Assembly (NCBI GenBank): GCA_032209605.1
Contig: JASFXZ010000039.1
Span: 1,612,001-1,676,000, forward strand
DNA: 64,000 nt
Direction of reading: 5' to 3'
Origin: Mactromeris polynyma
Lineage: Eukaryota > Mollusca > Bivalvia > Venerida > Mactridae
The notes below the pieces were generated by a model that saw nothing but the letters and a program-made list of their open reading frames with translations, did no database searches and was not told where the DNA came from. Position 1 is the first letter of the stretch. The number at the start of each line of letters is the position of its first letter. Made by a program: the position numbers and the translations under genes. Below are positions 49,101 through 62,099 of the stretch, one piece after another.

Positions 49101-49770
49101 TTTGGATTATGATAATATTAATCTTTGTACTACAAAGTGGTCCCTTAACACAGATTAATTGGAAGGCAGGGAATGGTCATTCAGTGTGTTGTTTGATATG
49201 AGTCCATAAATAGAAGAGTCTTTCCGTATCAGGAAGAATGTCCTGGTCATGACACTGGTTGTTATTTAACTGATAAGAGAGATAACCACTGTGGGGAGCT
49301 TGGTTGATGTATGTTGTATGCACATGATTAGAAAAGGTATTGAAGTTTGATATTAAAACTTGTTTTGGGTCATTGTAACAGAGATCTTCTTTTTTTATTC
49401 ATGCATGGTTCATTACTACAGGTATTATGATATCTGCATATGAACTCATTTTAAAGATAAGGGCAGTGGTCCTGAAATGCTGATATATAATCAAAGTGCT
49501 GTAAGGACTGTAGGCATGGGCTGCTGAAAGTTGGATTGAGGGTTTGCTTGCTTGTTATAGATGTAGTGATTTGTTTGCACACAAATTATCACATAATGTA
49601 TTATTTCGGGAAACTGGGACATCATCTTATATTCAAAATTGTATGACAATTTGCTTAAAATTTTGTGTTTATCAGATTTTTTGTGTCTTAATTAGTCTAT
49701 GTTATACTTGCTTGTTGTATGCACTTATCAAATTGTACTATTTATGGTGAGCTTTTTGGATCCTTGGATG
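46135..49770. other. No gene recognised; possible intron of a plus-strand gene
   Basis: T-rich plus strand, short frames only. Contains the 46,940-46,999 hairpin and, at about 47,455-47,620, a diverged single copy of a mollusc-type dispersed repeat (ggagcgaactacatctacag, ttttcatgaaacttcacatg). Confidence 0.45.
46940..46999. repeat. Perfect 21-bp stem hairpin, 18-nt loop
   Basis: The arm at 46940-46960 (GTTATACAGGTTGTTGACAG plus G) is exactly complementary to 46979-46999. The loop is 46961-46978. Outside the arms pairing stops. Could be a small inverted duplication, a MITE relic or a small-RNA precursor; nothing decides. Confidence 0.8.
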
Positions 49771-49784
49771 TCCGTTGTCATGCA

Positions 49785-50400
49785 TTGTGAATCGTGCGTC
49801 GTGCATCAACATTTTCTTGAAACAACAACTCTACCTATACATGTACCACTAAATGGATTTTGTCCAAATTTTACAGGAATGATCCTTGGTTAGGCCTCTT
49901 TCAAAGTTGCATAAGTCATTTCGGTCCGCTGCATAATTTGGTCACAGGAGCAAAAAAAGTGTAAAATTTGAAATTGTTCTTGTCCAAAACCCTAAGGTCT
50001 AGAGCTTTGATATTTGGTGTGTAGCATTGTCTAGTGGTCCTCTTACAAGATTGCATAAATTATTAAGTTCCGTCAAAAAACATGGCTGCCAGGGGGCGGG
50101 GATTGTTCCCTATATGTATATAGTGGAAACTATAAACATCATCTCCTCCTAAACCACTCTATGGATTTTGACCAAACTTCACAGGAATGATCCTTAGGTG
50201 GTCCTCCTTCGAAGTTATATGAATGGTTCTGGTCTGTTGCATAAGTAGGTCACAGGAGCTAAAAATAGATTTTAAAAGTAAACTTTGAAAATCTTCTTGT
50301 CCCAAACCACAAGGTCTAGAGCTTGGTGTGAAGCATTGTCTAGTTGTCCTCTTACAAGACTCATACATTATTAAATTCTGTCATGTTCCCCATATGTATA
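49785..50400. repeat. ~315-bp dispersed repeat, two diverged tandem copies
   Basis: AAGGTCTAGAGCTTTGATAT and GTGTAGCATTGTCTAGTGGT recur about 315 bp apart with matching flanks (ggattttgaccaaacttcac, aggaatgatcctt, ggtcacaggagc). The sense matches a widespread mollusc repeat layout; that comparison is from memory. Confidence 0.75.
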
Positions 50401-50456
50401 TATTGGAAACTATAATTTTTGGATTGTATGATTTATAATAATTTTGTATAATGGTA

Positions 50457-52330
50457 TTAAGAAATCGGGAAATATAAAACACAGTGATAACAACTATTTA
50501 GAAGACTATTTATCGGAAACCTAATCTGACATTTTATATAAATTGGGCAGAGATGTAGTAAGTATGTTTGCGGTGACAGTTTTCTCTTGAAGATTACCCC
50601 ATCCATTAGTTTGAACATCTCTTTGTTTATCCAGTAGTATTTTGCCTCTGGACTTGACAAGAACAGGGCCCCTTCCTCCGGTTCGCATTGGTTGTGCAGA
50701 AATGGGTGAAAAACTTGCAAGTTGACATCCTTCGCTTGGGAAATATATTCTTACATAATGATCCTTTTTACACGCTATATTTGCACAAGTTTAACATATT
50801 TACAAGAATATCACATAACCTTTTTTAGTTTCACATATTTTTAACATTTCTTGCGCGCTAAATGACCAAAGCTGTCGATGCGCCATAAAACAACATAATA
50901 ATAATAATCCTTCGCTTGGGACTGGTTGAGCTCTTGGGCTGTAAAACCCCAGCTACATGGGTTTCTGGGGGATGTTACTTCCGGTAGTCTCACACTGCCA
51001 TTGACCATCACCAACAATTTGTTTATGGATATATCCATCGACACCTCTTGTCTATGGGTGTGACAAAACCCTTCCTTGTTTTGGACGTTTTGCTCAAGCT
51101 GTATAGTAAGTGAATCTTGTGCAGCCATTATATCCCCTTGGTTGTAGCCTTCACTGGACTCTTGGGAACAAACTGCTCCCACTGTTGTGTTATCGCTTGG
51201 CACTGTCATTAACTGCAAACTTCCACTATTAGCATAGTTCACTGCATTGTCTGCCTCCTCAATGAAACTTCTCCACTGTGCATGAGCCCGACAGCAATAA
51301 TTGCATCCTCCACATGGGAAACCCTTTGGCTGTATCCCTGTCAAGTACGAGGAACAATGGGTTAATCTGTCCAGTAGTCTTGATAAGGCGTCAGTGCTCC
51401 CATGCTTGTATCCTAGTTGGTTCTTAACAACCATGTGGTATTGTGCTAGTTCTTCCATCCACAGGGCAAGCTGTCCTTGGCGGTCCCTGAACCTCAACAA
51501 CCAGGTCAGACTTTAGTGATCGGTCCTTACACCGTAAACACTTTCCCCAATAAGTAATACCTGAATTGCCTTGTAAACCTTTAAATGCTCAGCAGCTCTT
51601 TACAAGTAGACAATATCTTTTTTGTTCCGGAGTGAGGGCAAAGCTGCCACAAGCGACCACTCTCTCCCTGCCATTGTGGACTTGACTAAGGATGCCTCCA
51701 ATGGCCCAGTTAGAGGCATCAACATCCAGTATGAAAGGGTCTGAGGGATTTGGGATTGCTAACACCTGAGGTTCCACCACGGACCTCCGCAACTTTTCAA
51801 ATGCTGTTTGTTGTTCCTCCTCCCATATAAACTTCTGTTTCCCTGTGATGGCAGACAGAGGTTGCGCTAGTTTAGCGAAATCTTTAATGAAGGCCCTGTG
51901 ATCATTTACAAAACATAGGACAGTTCGGGACTGCCCAGTTGGTAACTGATTGTATATTTTTCTCAGTCACAGACAACTATTCCCCATTGACCTTCAATCC
52001 ATGTTCCCTGAAGCCCTTAAATGCCTCTTCTAAGTTTTCCAGGTGTTCTCTAAAGGTCTTGCCCATCACCAGGATATCATCCAGAAATGCCAAGACGGTC
52101 TTCCAGGTCAGTCCTCGGAGAACCAGGTTGACCACGCGAGTAAGTGGCTGGTGCATTTGTTAGACCAAACCCCATCAGTACATGTTCAAATAGACCGTAC
52201 CTGGTGATGAATGCTGTCTTTTTCCTATCCTCTGGTTTAATGCCCACCTGCTAATATGCCGCATTGGCGTCCAGTTTAGAAAACCATATGTTCCCCGTAA
52301 GTGAATCTCATTAAATGCTGTTCATGTCTG
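50457..52330 (-). pseudogene. Ty3/Gypsy retrotransposon pol remnant (RT, RNase H, integrase start)
   Basis: Minus strand, 5' to 3': RT segments at about 52,270-52,000 with the catalytic FLDDILV-type motif; RNase H at about 51,792-51,370 with the ILDVDASNWAIGGIL motif, then a GSTDALSR end; and at about 50,720-50,560 a segment like the lead-in to the integrase zinc finger. Order is that of Ty3/Gypsy pol. Several frameshifts and stops separate the parts. No LTRs, gag or envelope were recognised, so it is a dead fragment. Confidence 0.8.
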
Positions 52331-52339
52331 TATAAAGGT

Positions 52340-53755
52340 TGAAATGCTTATATTCACATATCATGTAACTGTAAAAGGCAGTAGCCTATTATTGAGTGTC
52401 CAATTTTAAAACATTGTAAGGCATAGGGTTACTTTTCTTGCTTGGCATTATTGGTTAAGAATACATTCAGAAAATGTAAATAAATATAAGCACTCCATTA
52501 GTGAAGGAATTCAATCCATTATAAAAATGTTACAAATGAATAATGAATCTTTCTTGGGATGGTTAGATAGTCAACAGGGTAAATCACAAAGTATAATTCT
52601 TTTGCATACTAATTGTTCTAATAGAGCAAGCACTTGTCCATTAGTTAGAAAGTATAAGCTTTAACAGAACAGAACAGAACAGAACAGAACTAATTAATGC
52701 AAAATCAGACATTGGTTATCACATGGCAAAATCCCTTCATACAATCATGATACAATTCTGAGAAAATGGAATACTGGCATACTGAATACAATCTCAGGTT
52801 TAATACATTTATGAGCAGGTTGTCAACATATTTCTGATTTATGTTTTCTTAGATCAGTGGCTTATGAGCCATTTGTCACTTATCAATACAAGAACATAAG
52901 GGTATACTTAGATGAACAACTCAACTCTTACATAATTAAAGCAACCACTGTTTGATGAATAAATCTCTAATGTCTAAAGCAGTACATAGTTACATCTTGG
53001 TAAAAATGCACAGTGATATTCATTGACTTTACATGTACAATTCAATCAACAAACTTATAATGATTAAAAATACATAATTGCTTATATAATTTATGAAACA
53101 TTTTTACTTTGAGATCTTTTTACAAAGATATTTAATAGGTGTTTTAATACTTGACATTCTCAGTTATAACACTTGTTGAAGACCAAATTATTTGATGTAT
53201 TGCAATAGTCTGGGAAATGTTAATGGCTAATTTTACTTTATTTCTTTAAATACCAGTGCATTTTAAGATCCTGTAATTTTCCTCATATTTTTTTATTGGA
53301 TAAATTGTCATGAAGTATATGACTTCTAGAAAATTAGTAATTAATTATATATACACAATGCTTTGTAAAGATTGGTAATGTTGATTTGAGATCTCACCTT
53401 TTACAAAGAAAAGTAATACATATGGTACTCTCAGACTTTAAAGTACCTTATTAATAGAAAGTGATTTAAAGGCATTCTGGTGTTAATATGTCAGCTGGTT
53501 TTGGATTGTTTAAGGGTGATTCTTGGTTGTCTTGTTGTTGCATAAATAGTTAAAATCTTGTAAATGAGAGGAATTTTTTCAGGAGTATAAATGTTAAAGC
53601 AAAAGTTGATGTAGGATTAGATCACCAAGATATTTAAGGTGTATCAGAGATTTGTCATACTCCTGATTATTTACTATGCATTAGGTGGATTGTGTCAGGT
53701 TTCATTGTGATTGCCACATTATAGATGATAATGACAAACAACTCTGCAATTGTAC
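52340..53755. other. No gene recognised
   Basis: AT-rich DNA. Only a short (ACAGA)n-type tract (acagaacagaacagaac, about 52,667-52,690) stands out. Confidence 0.5.
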
Positions 53756-55570
53756 AAATGGTGTTTACTTAGACTGTTGTTTATTAAATGGGAGCTGAAA
53801 TCAGATTGAATACACAATGTACATTGACAATGAGATCAATTTATTTTGAGCTGCCTGTCAGGATGTGAGGCAATGCTGTAATGTGGCTGAACATCTATTC
53901 GAACCTAATTTCTCTGTTTGGATAGGTGAGTCCTTAATAGTATTTGTTCTTTCTATTCGAATAGGCAGCGTCTTGTTCTTGACTGGGGACTTTCAAATTT
54001 TGGCCTTTGTGTAAAATAAATTTACACCTCTCTATAGAATGTCACAAAACTGTCCTTCTCAGGACAAAAACTGTCCTTTTTAGGACAACATCTCAGTGAC
54101 AAAAAAACTGTCCTTTTTAGGACAACTTCTCGATTGACAAAAAAACTGTCCTTTTTAGGACAACTTCTCGATTGACAAAAAAATTGTCCTTTTTAGGACA
54201 ACTTCTCGATTGACAAAAAAACTGTCCTTTAGGACAACTTCTCAATTGACAAAAAATCTGTCCTTTTTAGGACAACTTCTCGATTGACAAAAAAACTGTC
54301 CAAATGGTGTGTACTTAGACTGTTGTTTATTAAATGGGAGCTGAAATCAGATTGAATACACAATGTACATTGACAATGAGATCAATTTATTTTGAGCTGC
54401 CTGTCAGGATGGGAGGCAATGCTGTAATGTGGCTGAATATCTATTCGAACCTAATTTCTCTGTTTGGATAGGTGAGTCCTTTATAGTATTTGTTCTTTCT
54501 ATTTGAATAGGCAGCGTCTTGTTCTTGACTGGGGACTTTCAAATTTTGGCCTTTGTGTAAAATAAATTTACACCTCTCTATAGAATGTCACAAAACTGTC
54601 CTTCTCAGGACAAAAACTGTCCTTTTAAGGACAACTTCTCGATTGACAAAAAGCTGTCCTTTTTAGGACAACTTCTCAATTGACAAAAAAACTGTCCAAA
54701 TGGTGTTTACTTAGACTGTTGTTTATTAAATGGGAGCTGAAATCAGATTGAATACACAATGTACATTGACAATGAGATCAATTTATTTTGAGCTGCCTGT
54801 CAGGATGGGAGGCAATGCTGTAATGTGGCTGAACATCTATTCGAACCTAATTTCTCTGTTTGGATAGGTGAGTCCTTTATAGTATTTGTTCTTTCTATTT
54901 GAATAGGCAGCGTCTTGTTCTTGACTGGGGACTTTCAAATTTTGGCCTTTGTGTAAAATAAATTTACACCTCTCTATAGAATGTCACAAAACTGTCCTTC
55001 TCAGGACAAAAACTGTCCTTTTAAGGACAACTTCTCGATTGACAAAAAGCTGTCCTTTTTAGGACAACTTCTCGATTGACAAAAAAACTGTCCAAATGGT
55101 GTTTACTTAGACTGTTGTTTATTAAATGGGAGCTGAAATCAGATTGAATACACAATGTACATTGACAATGAGATCAATTTATTTTGAGCTGCCTGTCAGG
55201 ATGGGTGGCAATGCTGTAATGTGGCTGAACATCTATTCGAACCTAATTTCTCTGTTTGGATAGGTGAGTCCTTTATAGTATTTGTTCTTTCTATTCGAAT
55301 AGGCAGCGTCTTGTTCTTGACTGGGGACTTTCAAATTTTGGCCTTTGTGTAAAATAAATTTACACCTCTATAGAATGTCACAAAACTGTCCTTCTCAGGA
55401 CAAAAACTGTCCTTTTAAGGACAACTTCTCGATTGACAAAAAAACTGTCCTTTTAAGGACACCACTCAATTGTCACAAAACTGTCCTTTTAAGGACACTA
55501 CTCAATTGTCACAAAACTGTCCTTTTAAGGACACAACTTCATTGTCGACCAACTGTCCTTTTCAGGACAA
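53756..55570. repeat. Compound satellite: four long units with palindromic sub-repeats
   Basis: Long units start with AAATGGTGT at 53756, 54302, 54698 and 55094 (steps 546, 396, 396 bp). Each has a ~285-bp constant part and then a variable number of 36-38-bp sub-repeats of the type CTGTCCTTTTTAGGACAACT plus TCTCGATTGACAAAAA. Copy 1 has about seven sub-repeats, copies 2 and 3 about three. The last copy has a variant with GTCCTTTTAAGGAC, a perfect 14-bp palindrome. Confidence 0.95.
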
Positions 55571-56985
55571 CCTCTATAGATTGGCTACATTACAAATTAA
55601 TATAAACTACAACCATTTTTGATCTCATTGATCTCGGTTTGTAGCTATCATTGGGTTCAAAATTAGTCTAAATAATAATCATTTGTTACGAGAGCTGAGT
55701 TTTTGTTGATATCATTTTTAATAACAAACCTATCACTCTGAAATGCTTCCACATTCAGTCAATGTATGGTAAATGTGTGTTCCTCAAAATAATCTTTAAT
55801 ATGAAAGAAGAAACAACACAAGCTCCTTGCATTGTTCTTTACAGTCACAAAATTAGCTGATTTGTTATCAACTGAATGTATAACTTCGGCTGGGGGAGAG
55901 GCAAATCTTTACATGAGACTCAATAGAGGAGTGCCTGATAGGCAAAGAGTATAAGAATATGAAGGGTTTAGAAATAAAAGGTTTAAAAAGATAGAAAAGT
56001 TATAAACAGATTTTTGTAAAAACATACAAAAATGAGTTTTTTTTCTTGAAAGATGAAAACATGAAGCTAAGTTACTACAACTCAAAAAACTGTGTTAAAA
56101 ATATATATGTAAGGAACATGAACATAGAATTTTACCATTGTATAAAAGCTTTCCAGACTATTAGCTTATTTTTTTATTCAAAATTATTTTATGCTGGAAA
56201 TTGTTTGGGATGTAAATGTAATCTGTAATTACTTTCCAGCTTTCTTTTAACCATATTTTTGTGTTAAGTTTGAAAATAGTGTTTTCATTGCATAACTTAA
56301 TATCACTTGGTAGCAGAGCTTTTTTTCAAGATGTGAAATAGTGCTGTTTTATGGGAGATGATTGCTTTATAAATCATTTATGTAAGTGCAAACTGAGTTT
56401 TGATTCTATGTATGGGGAAGTCATCAAGTAAAAAACTTGCTCCCCAAATTCTTTTATCAGAACAACACAAAAATGTACACCATTAAACTTCAAGCCATGT
56501 GATCACTGACGATCAGACAAACAGTACAGGTGAAAAGCTTTTGAAAATATTGACACTGACATACTGATAAAGCTCTCATTGGCTAATGTAGTCATACAAT
56601 ATTGGAACAATTATAGAGTTAAACTTTATAATTACATGCAAGGTTATCAGGAAATGGGTACATACTCAATGTACCTGGAAGAGTTGTTAAAGCTCTTTGC
56701 TGGTAAATCCATATAACACAAAAGCTTTATGATTACATAATGAACAGTGTTTCTTTGCTCTATCAGTGCAAGACTGGGGTTTACATGTTTTAAAAACATA
56801 GCTATATTTGTGAAAATTGATTACTCATCAGATTACATGTATGTTTGAAATATGTTGTGTTTAATAGAAACAGGATAATTATGACTTACATGGGTATGTA
56901 TGGTTAGGGGGTGGAAAACTATTGCTTGAACAACTTCAATCTTAGATATGGTTTGCTTTTTATAACTTTACATTTAACTGACATG
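55571..56985. other. No gene recognised
   Basis: T-rich unique-looking DNA between two satellites. No splice-bounded coding segment was found. Confidence 0.45.
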
Positions 56986-56989
56986 TTGG

Positions 56990-58075
56990 CGGCATCCACA
57001 TGGTTTCCGCTCTCTAAGTCAAATAGTTTTCATCCGATCTTTACCAAACTTTGTGAAAATGTTTGTGGGCATAATATCTCGGCCAAGTTCGATAACCAGC
57101 CACATCCCTCAGGCACTTCTGAATTATGGCCCTTGAATTATCCAAAATTCGTCAAATTAACCGTGTCCGCTCTCTAAGTCACAGAGTTTTCATCCGATCT
57201 TTACCAAACTTTGTGAAAATGTTTGTGGACATAATATCTCGGCCATGTTCGATAACCAGCCACACCGCTCAAGGTACTTCGAAATCATGGCCCTTGAATT
57301 ATCCAAAATTTGCCTAATTAGCTGTGTCCGCTCTCTAAGTCAAAGAGTTTTCATCCGATCTTCACCTAACTTGGTGAAAATGTTTGTGGGCATAATATCT
57401 TGGCCAAGTTCGATAACCAGCCACATTGCCCCAGGCACTTCTGAACTATGGCCCTTGAATTATCCAAAATTGGCAAAATTAGCCTTGACCGCTCTCTAAG
57501 TCAAACAGTTTTCATCAGATCTTTACCAAACTTTGTGAAAATGTTTGTGGACATAATATCTTGGCCATGTTCGATAAACAGCCACACCGCCCAAGGTACT
57601 TCGAAATTATGGCCCTTGAATTATCCAAAATTTGCCAAATTAGCCTTGTCCGCTCTCTAAGTCAAAGAGTTTTCATCCTATTTTCACCTAACTTGGTGAA
57701 AATGTTTGTGGGCATAATATCTCGGCCAAGTTCGATAACCAGCCACATTGCCCCAGGCACTTCTGAATTATGGCCCTTGAATGATCCAAAATTGGCAAAA
57801 TTAGCCTTGACCGCTCTCTAAGTCAAACAGTTTTCATCCGATCTTTACCAAACTTTGTGAAAATGTTTGTGGGCATAATATCTCGGCCAAGTTCGATAAC
57901 CAGCCACGCCGTCCAAGGTACTTCGAAATTATGGCCCTTGAATTATCCAAAATTGGCCAAATTAGCCTTGTCCGCTCTCTAAGTCAAACAGTTTTCATCT
58001 GATCTTCACCTAACTAGGTGAAAATGTTTGTGGGCATAATATCTCGGCCAAGTTCGATAACCAATCATATCGCTC
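56990..58075. repeat. ~160-bp satellite, about seven copies
   Basis: The start CCGCTCTCTAAGTCAAA recurs at about 57008, 57166, 57328, 57489, 57648, 57810 and 57970. Each unit has TTTTCATCCGATCTTTACC, GTGAAAATGTTTGTGGGCAT, AATATCTCGGCCAAGTTCGA and ATTATGGCCCTTGAATTATC. Odd and even units differ systematically (CACACCGCTCAAGG versus CACATTGCCCCAGG), suggesting a ~320-bp dimer. Reading frames across it are repeat artefacts. Confidence 0.95.
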
Positions 58076-58868
58076 ATGTCACCCAGGAGTTACCACCCTT
58101 TGATTTTAGAAATTTCCTAAAATTCGTCTTGTTTTAACTCTGAGCTGTGTCTTATGACGGGCGTATTTTGTGACAGTTTGGCACTCTTGTTCTTACAACA
58201 GATTGACCTCATATTATCAAACTGATGTCACTGTCACAACTTGTAATAACATTACAATTGGAGAAAGAGAAGTACAAAGAATGTAACATTAATTCACAAA
58301 ACAAAACTTGAAAGTTCAAACACAGTGCATTCTTTCCAGTCTGTCTTGTATAATCACAAATTGAATATCCATGAACTATTCCTTCCTAATGTTCACTGCT
58401 TTAGAGAAAACCCAAAGTGAGTCAAATTTAATGAAACCCATCAGTGTATAATGTCAGTCATGTTGGTTGATGGAATAGGTCTTACAACTTGTATGGAGGA
58501 TATGGAGTTTCTATATTTGATATTGCACATACAGCATACCAGGCTGTGTAAAATTTTGAAAATTGCTCTATTCCTTAGAATGGTCATGTAAATATTGTGT
58601 GATAGAATGGATAAAATATCCTACTATTTAAATTGGTACAGTAAGATAATAATTGATATTGTGCATACAACAAGGCCAAATTCTTGAGTATAACATGACA
58701 GAAATTGACATGGACATAGTGTATATAATATTGTTAGCATGGTCAAGGTCAAATTGGTTTAGACATACAATAATCCTCATACAGTTGGGCGCATTGATAA
58801 ACAAAACACAAAAATGTATCAGATATTATGTCTGATTTTTAGAACATTGTATTTTTGTAGATAAAATA

Positions 58869-59036
58869 GTTCTTTGTAAGTATTGCTTTGGCTCAGAGGG
58901 AAAAATTAAATTTGAATTGGGAAAGTTCTTTGCAAGTATTGCTTTGACTCAGAGGGAAAAATTAAATTTGAATTGGGAAAGTTCTTTGCAAGTATTGCTT
59001 TGGCTCAGAGGGAAAAATTAAATTTGAATTGGGAAA
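58869..59036. repeat. 56-bp tandem repeat, three copies
   Basis: Units start with GTTCTTTG at 58869, 58925 and 58981 and contain GGCTCAGAGGGAAAAATTAA. They differ at only a few bases. Confidence 0.95.
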
Positions 59037-60690
59037 ATATACTATTTTGGTGGGGGAATCAGGGGCTGATATTTGGCTCCAATAATGGAGAATAGAGGGT
59101 TCTCGTTAGTGCTATCATATAGAGCACTAAAGAATTATGTGGTGAAAGCTTTTTTCCTTCACTGTCAAAATGTTAATTGTGTTAACAGTTTGGTTTTTCA
59201 GAATCTTATTTATTTCTATAGGAATATTAAAATTAAAAGTTGATATCGGGCATACAACATACTTGACCAAGTATTATGTTTTCTGGGTCATACAAATATG
59301 GACATTGTATCAATGGCAATGGCTAAGTATTGGTTTTGATAAGCCCTTAAGTACATTATGGCAATTTAATCATTTTTCTTAATTTTAGGTAAAACGTTCC
59401 AGTAAAAGGTATATGGTAATTCATATGTGGAATATTTTTACCTTTGTGCCTTTAATATTACATAATGGGAACAGAATATAAGTGAAGATTTGATGTGCAT
59501 GCAACATATCAGTGCAAGTGTTATGGATGTCATACTCAAGTAATCTCATTTACTGAAATTTCTCTATTCGTTATTCATAACAATATCTTGAGTAACTGTT
59601 TGAGTGGTTAAAATATACTGTTGTGTAGTATCTTGTACTTGGCATTCATTTATGAGGTCAAATGTTTGAGTCCAGAAACATGCTTAGTGGTTATCACAAC
59701 TTAAATGTCACATTTAATGCTTTAACTGCAACAATGGGACCTTGTCCATACAGTATGCACAGCAATTATTGATTGGTACTGTCAGATGACATTAAGAACA
59801 TAAAACAGCAGGTTCTAACATTGGTCATAACTGTTTTAAAAATGAACAACCCTATTAATTTTGCATAACATGCATTTATATGCAATTGTATAATGATGAA
59901 AAATGATACATTATAATCATTATATTCCTGTTTGGTAGGGTAAGTTGGTAGAGCACAGGACTGAGCATTCAAGTCTCAGGATAAGGGTATATTTTTCATT
60001 TTCACCTAAAATGAATCCTGTAAGCTAGTATTGATCTAGAATTATGACCCCTGTGTCAATATCAATCAGCTAACATTAATTTTACTTCCATGTCCTGTAT
60101 GCAAGGGCAGATCTGGGATTCGGATTTGGGGAGCATAAATATTTGGTCATTTTTGGTTTTGTTCAAGCCTTATAAAATGACAATGACTGTTTCTTTGTTT
60201 ATAAACATCATCATATTGCTTCAATAAATAAAAATTGCTTATTTGAAAATTGCTTATTTAAAGATCTCTGTATATTTTCGTATTTATACTCATAGTTATT
60301 TGTAAGGTTGGGGAATTTTAGGGGGATGTCGGATGTGCCCCCTGGATCTGCTAGTGGTTAATGCACATCAGCATAAATGAATTACTGTTAGGAATTATTG
60401 CTATTCTGTAGGTCACATTGATTTCTATGTCAGTTTGTCCTTTGAAAACAGGAATCTGTTAAAGTAACAACACATTATTGCATCCTCCTTCCCTGACCAT
60501 TTATCATGTTGCCACTGGCATAACTCTCTGTTGACCACATTCACCAATCATGTCATCCATGTTCATGTCTTCATCATCATTCAGCTTCATTGACAAGATA
60601 TGTTTGCAGCTCTATTTTTATGTTTATTAGTTCTTATAACTCTCGAACATTTGTTATTTGTTTATGTACCTTAAAATTACACTGTTTATA
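59037..60690. other. No gene recognised
   Basis: T-rich DNA. A weak tRNA-like A box (aagttggtagagcacagg, about 59,943) suggests another SINE relic. Confidence 0.4.
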
Positions 60691-60697
60691 TTTTCAG

Positions 60698-60811
60698 AAT
60701 GAGGAAGACAGCTGTGATCCCTCTAGAATGGGTTCAACCGAGTCTAACAGTACTAATACTTCATGTCCTTGTCTGTTCTCATTTGATTTAGTATTTTGGT
60801 CCTGTGTTTGA
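60698..60811 (+). CDS. Weak exon candidate
   Basis: Directly after a good acceptor (tttatattttcag) the plus strand reads NEEDSCDPSRMGSTESNSTN, a plausible Ser/Thr-rich protein segment, and stays open to a stop at 60,811. No donor or homology confirms it. Confidence 0.25.
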   Translation, partial: NEEDSCDPSRMGSTESNSTNTSCPCLFSFDLVFWSCV

Positions 60812-61392
60812 GGTCATTAATACTATACCTCTAATACATGCTGGGAAGTTAGTGGTTCCTTGCAGAAGAACGACAGTGGTTAGTACTGGTAGGCAACCCA
60901 GAATTTGTATGGTCAACTGACTGCTGTATTATTGAATACTGTAATAACATGTTCTTTATTACCTAAATGCAACAGTCTTCCTTGCATTGTTACTTCTTTT
61001 GTTGGAATTATTTAGAATTTGGTGTGTATATATTTTCAGGTTTTGTGTGAATGAGTAGTTTTGATGTTCAATTGCTTTCATCCAATCAGAATGAAGCTGG
61101 CTGTGAAATGTAATTTTCCTGGAACTCGTGAGTTTGAAGTTATTTCATTTTATTTAGAAATAATGATAAAAATGCAATTGAAAAATATAATATTACAATT
61201 ACCATGAATAGTTCTACAATTGAAACTGTTAGTTTATTTTACCTGGTATAACCAATATGCAAGGCCAAGGCAGTTCTTCAATTTTGGCACAATGATATTT
61301 TATGATATTATTATAGTACCAGTATGCTTTCTAAAACACATTGAGAAGAATCTGAAAAGGGATTTGCGCCCCTTGCCTCCTGAGCAATATTT

Positions 61393-61464
61393 TTGAGGGG
61401 ATGAAAGCGAAATCAATCTTGTATCTTACAATACAGAAAGACTGGTTTCGCTTTCACCCCTCAA
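61393..61464. repeat. 72-nt hairpin, 19-bp stem with one bulge
   Basis: TTGAGGGGATGAAAGCGAAA at 61393-61412 pairs with TTTCGCTTTCACCCCTCAA at 61446-61464 except for one bulged A. A lone copy of the arm (TTGAGGGGTGGAAGCGAAA) is at 63,020-63,038. Likely a tiny foldback element. Confidence 0.8.
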
Positions 61465-61989
61465 CATTTAGAGCTAGTATATCTGTAGATAAATGTAGTG
61501 TACGAATTGTGTACTATTTGTATTTTTGTATTGAGTTTAAGAACTATTGATTTGTTTATGGTTTAGTTCTGTGGTATATTCTTGATTTCTTTGTGCATAC
61601 TTTGTTGCCATTTTAATGATTCTGAATGCTTTTCAACTGAATTCTGTGTCAGTTTGGTAACCTATGGTCAATGTATTGGTTTGTGTTGGTCATTGTCCCC
61701 TTTCTTGTCTACATTTAACATTGATCTTTGATCATTGATGTATGCTCAGTTCTTGTTCTTTGTCGAGATGTAATTCACTGATCTGTCTCCAAGCCTATCT
61801 CACCATACATATAAAGCCAGAGTCTTAAATAGGATGATCTTTTAATATCTAGACTTTTCTTCTTTATTGCCCAGCTGAATTACATGATTTACGATAATTT
61901 TATGCAGGAATATCGTTTTAGTATCTATGCAAATTGTGCGAAATGATGGGAAAATGGGGAAATGTTACACACAGGGAGAATAAGTAATT

Positions 61990-62090
61990 ACAAGCTTATT
62001 TATCAGAAAACAAACTGTTTATGTAACATTTGGCAGATATGTAGAAAGTATGTTCATGGTTTCAGTTTCCTCTTGACTGTTTAATCGATT
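61990..62090 (+). repeat. Diverged copy of the Gypsy-flank sequence at 50.5-50.6 kb
   Basis: GGCAGATATGTAGAAAGTAT then TTTCAGTTTCCTCTTGA aligns by eye with GGCAGAGATGTAGTAAGTAT and the following bases at 50,550-50,600. Probably a second relic of the same retroelement. Confidence 0.5.
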
Positions 62091-62099
62091 TATTTAAAT

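Noticed and set aside
50457..52330. Intact endogenous retroelement
   Set aside because: Frameshifts, stops and absence of LTRs, gag and a full integrase show a dead fragment.
55345..55605. 86-codon repetitive protein (KTVLLRT repeats)
   Set aside because: Product of the palindromic sub-repeat read in one frame; other copies of the satellite carry stops.
56911..57821. Series of 60-88-codon proteins with FIRSLPNFVKMFV motifs
   Set aside because: All are readings of the ~160-bp satellite, with stops between units.
59940..60000. tRNA gene near 59.94 kb
   Set aside because: Only an A-box-like stretch is present; the T arm and acceptor stem do not pair.
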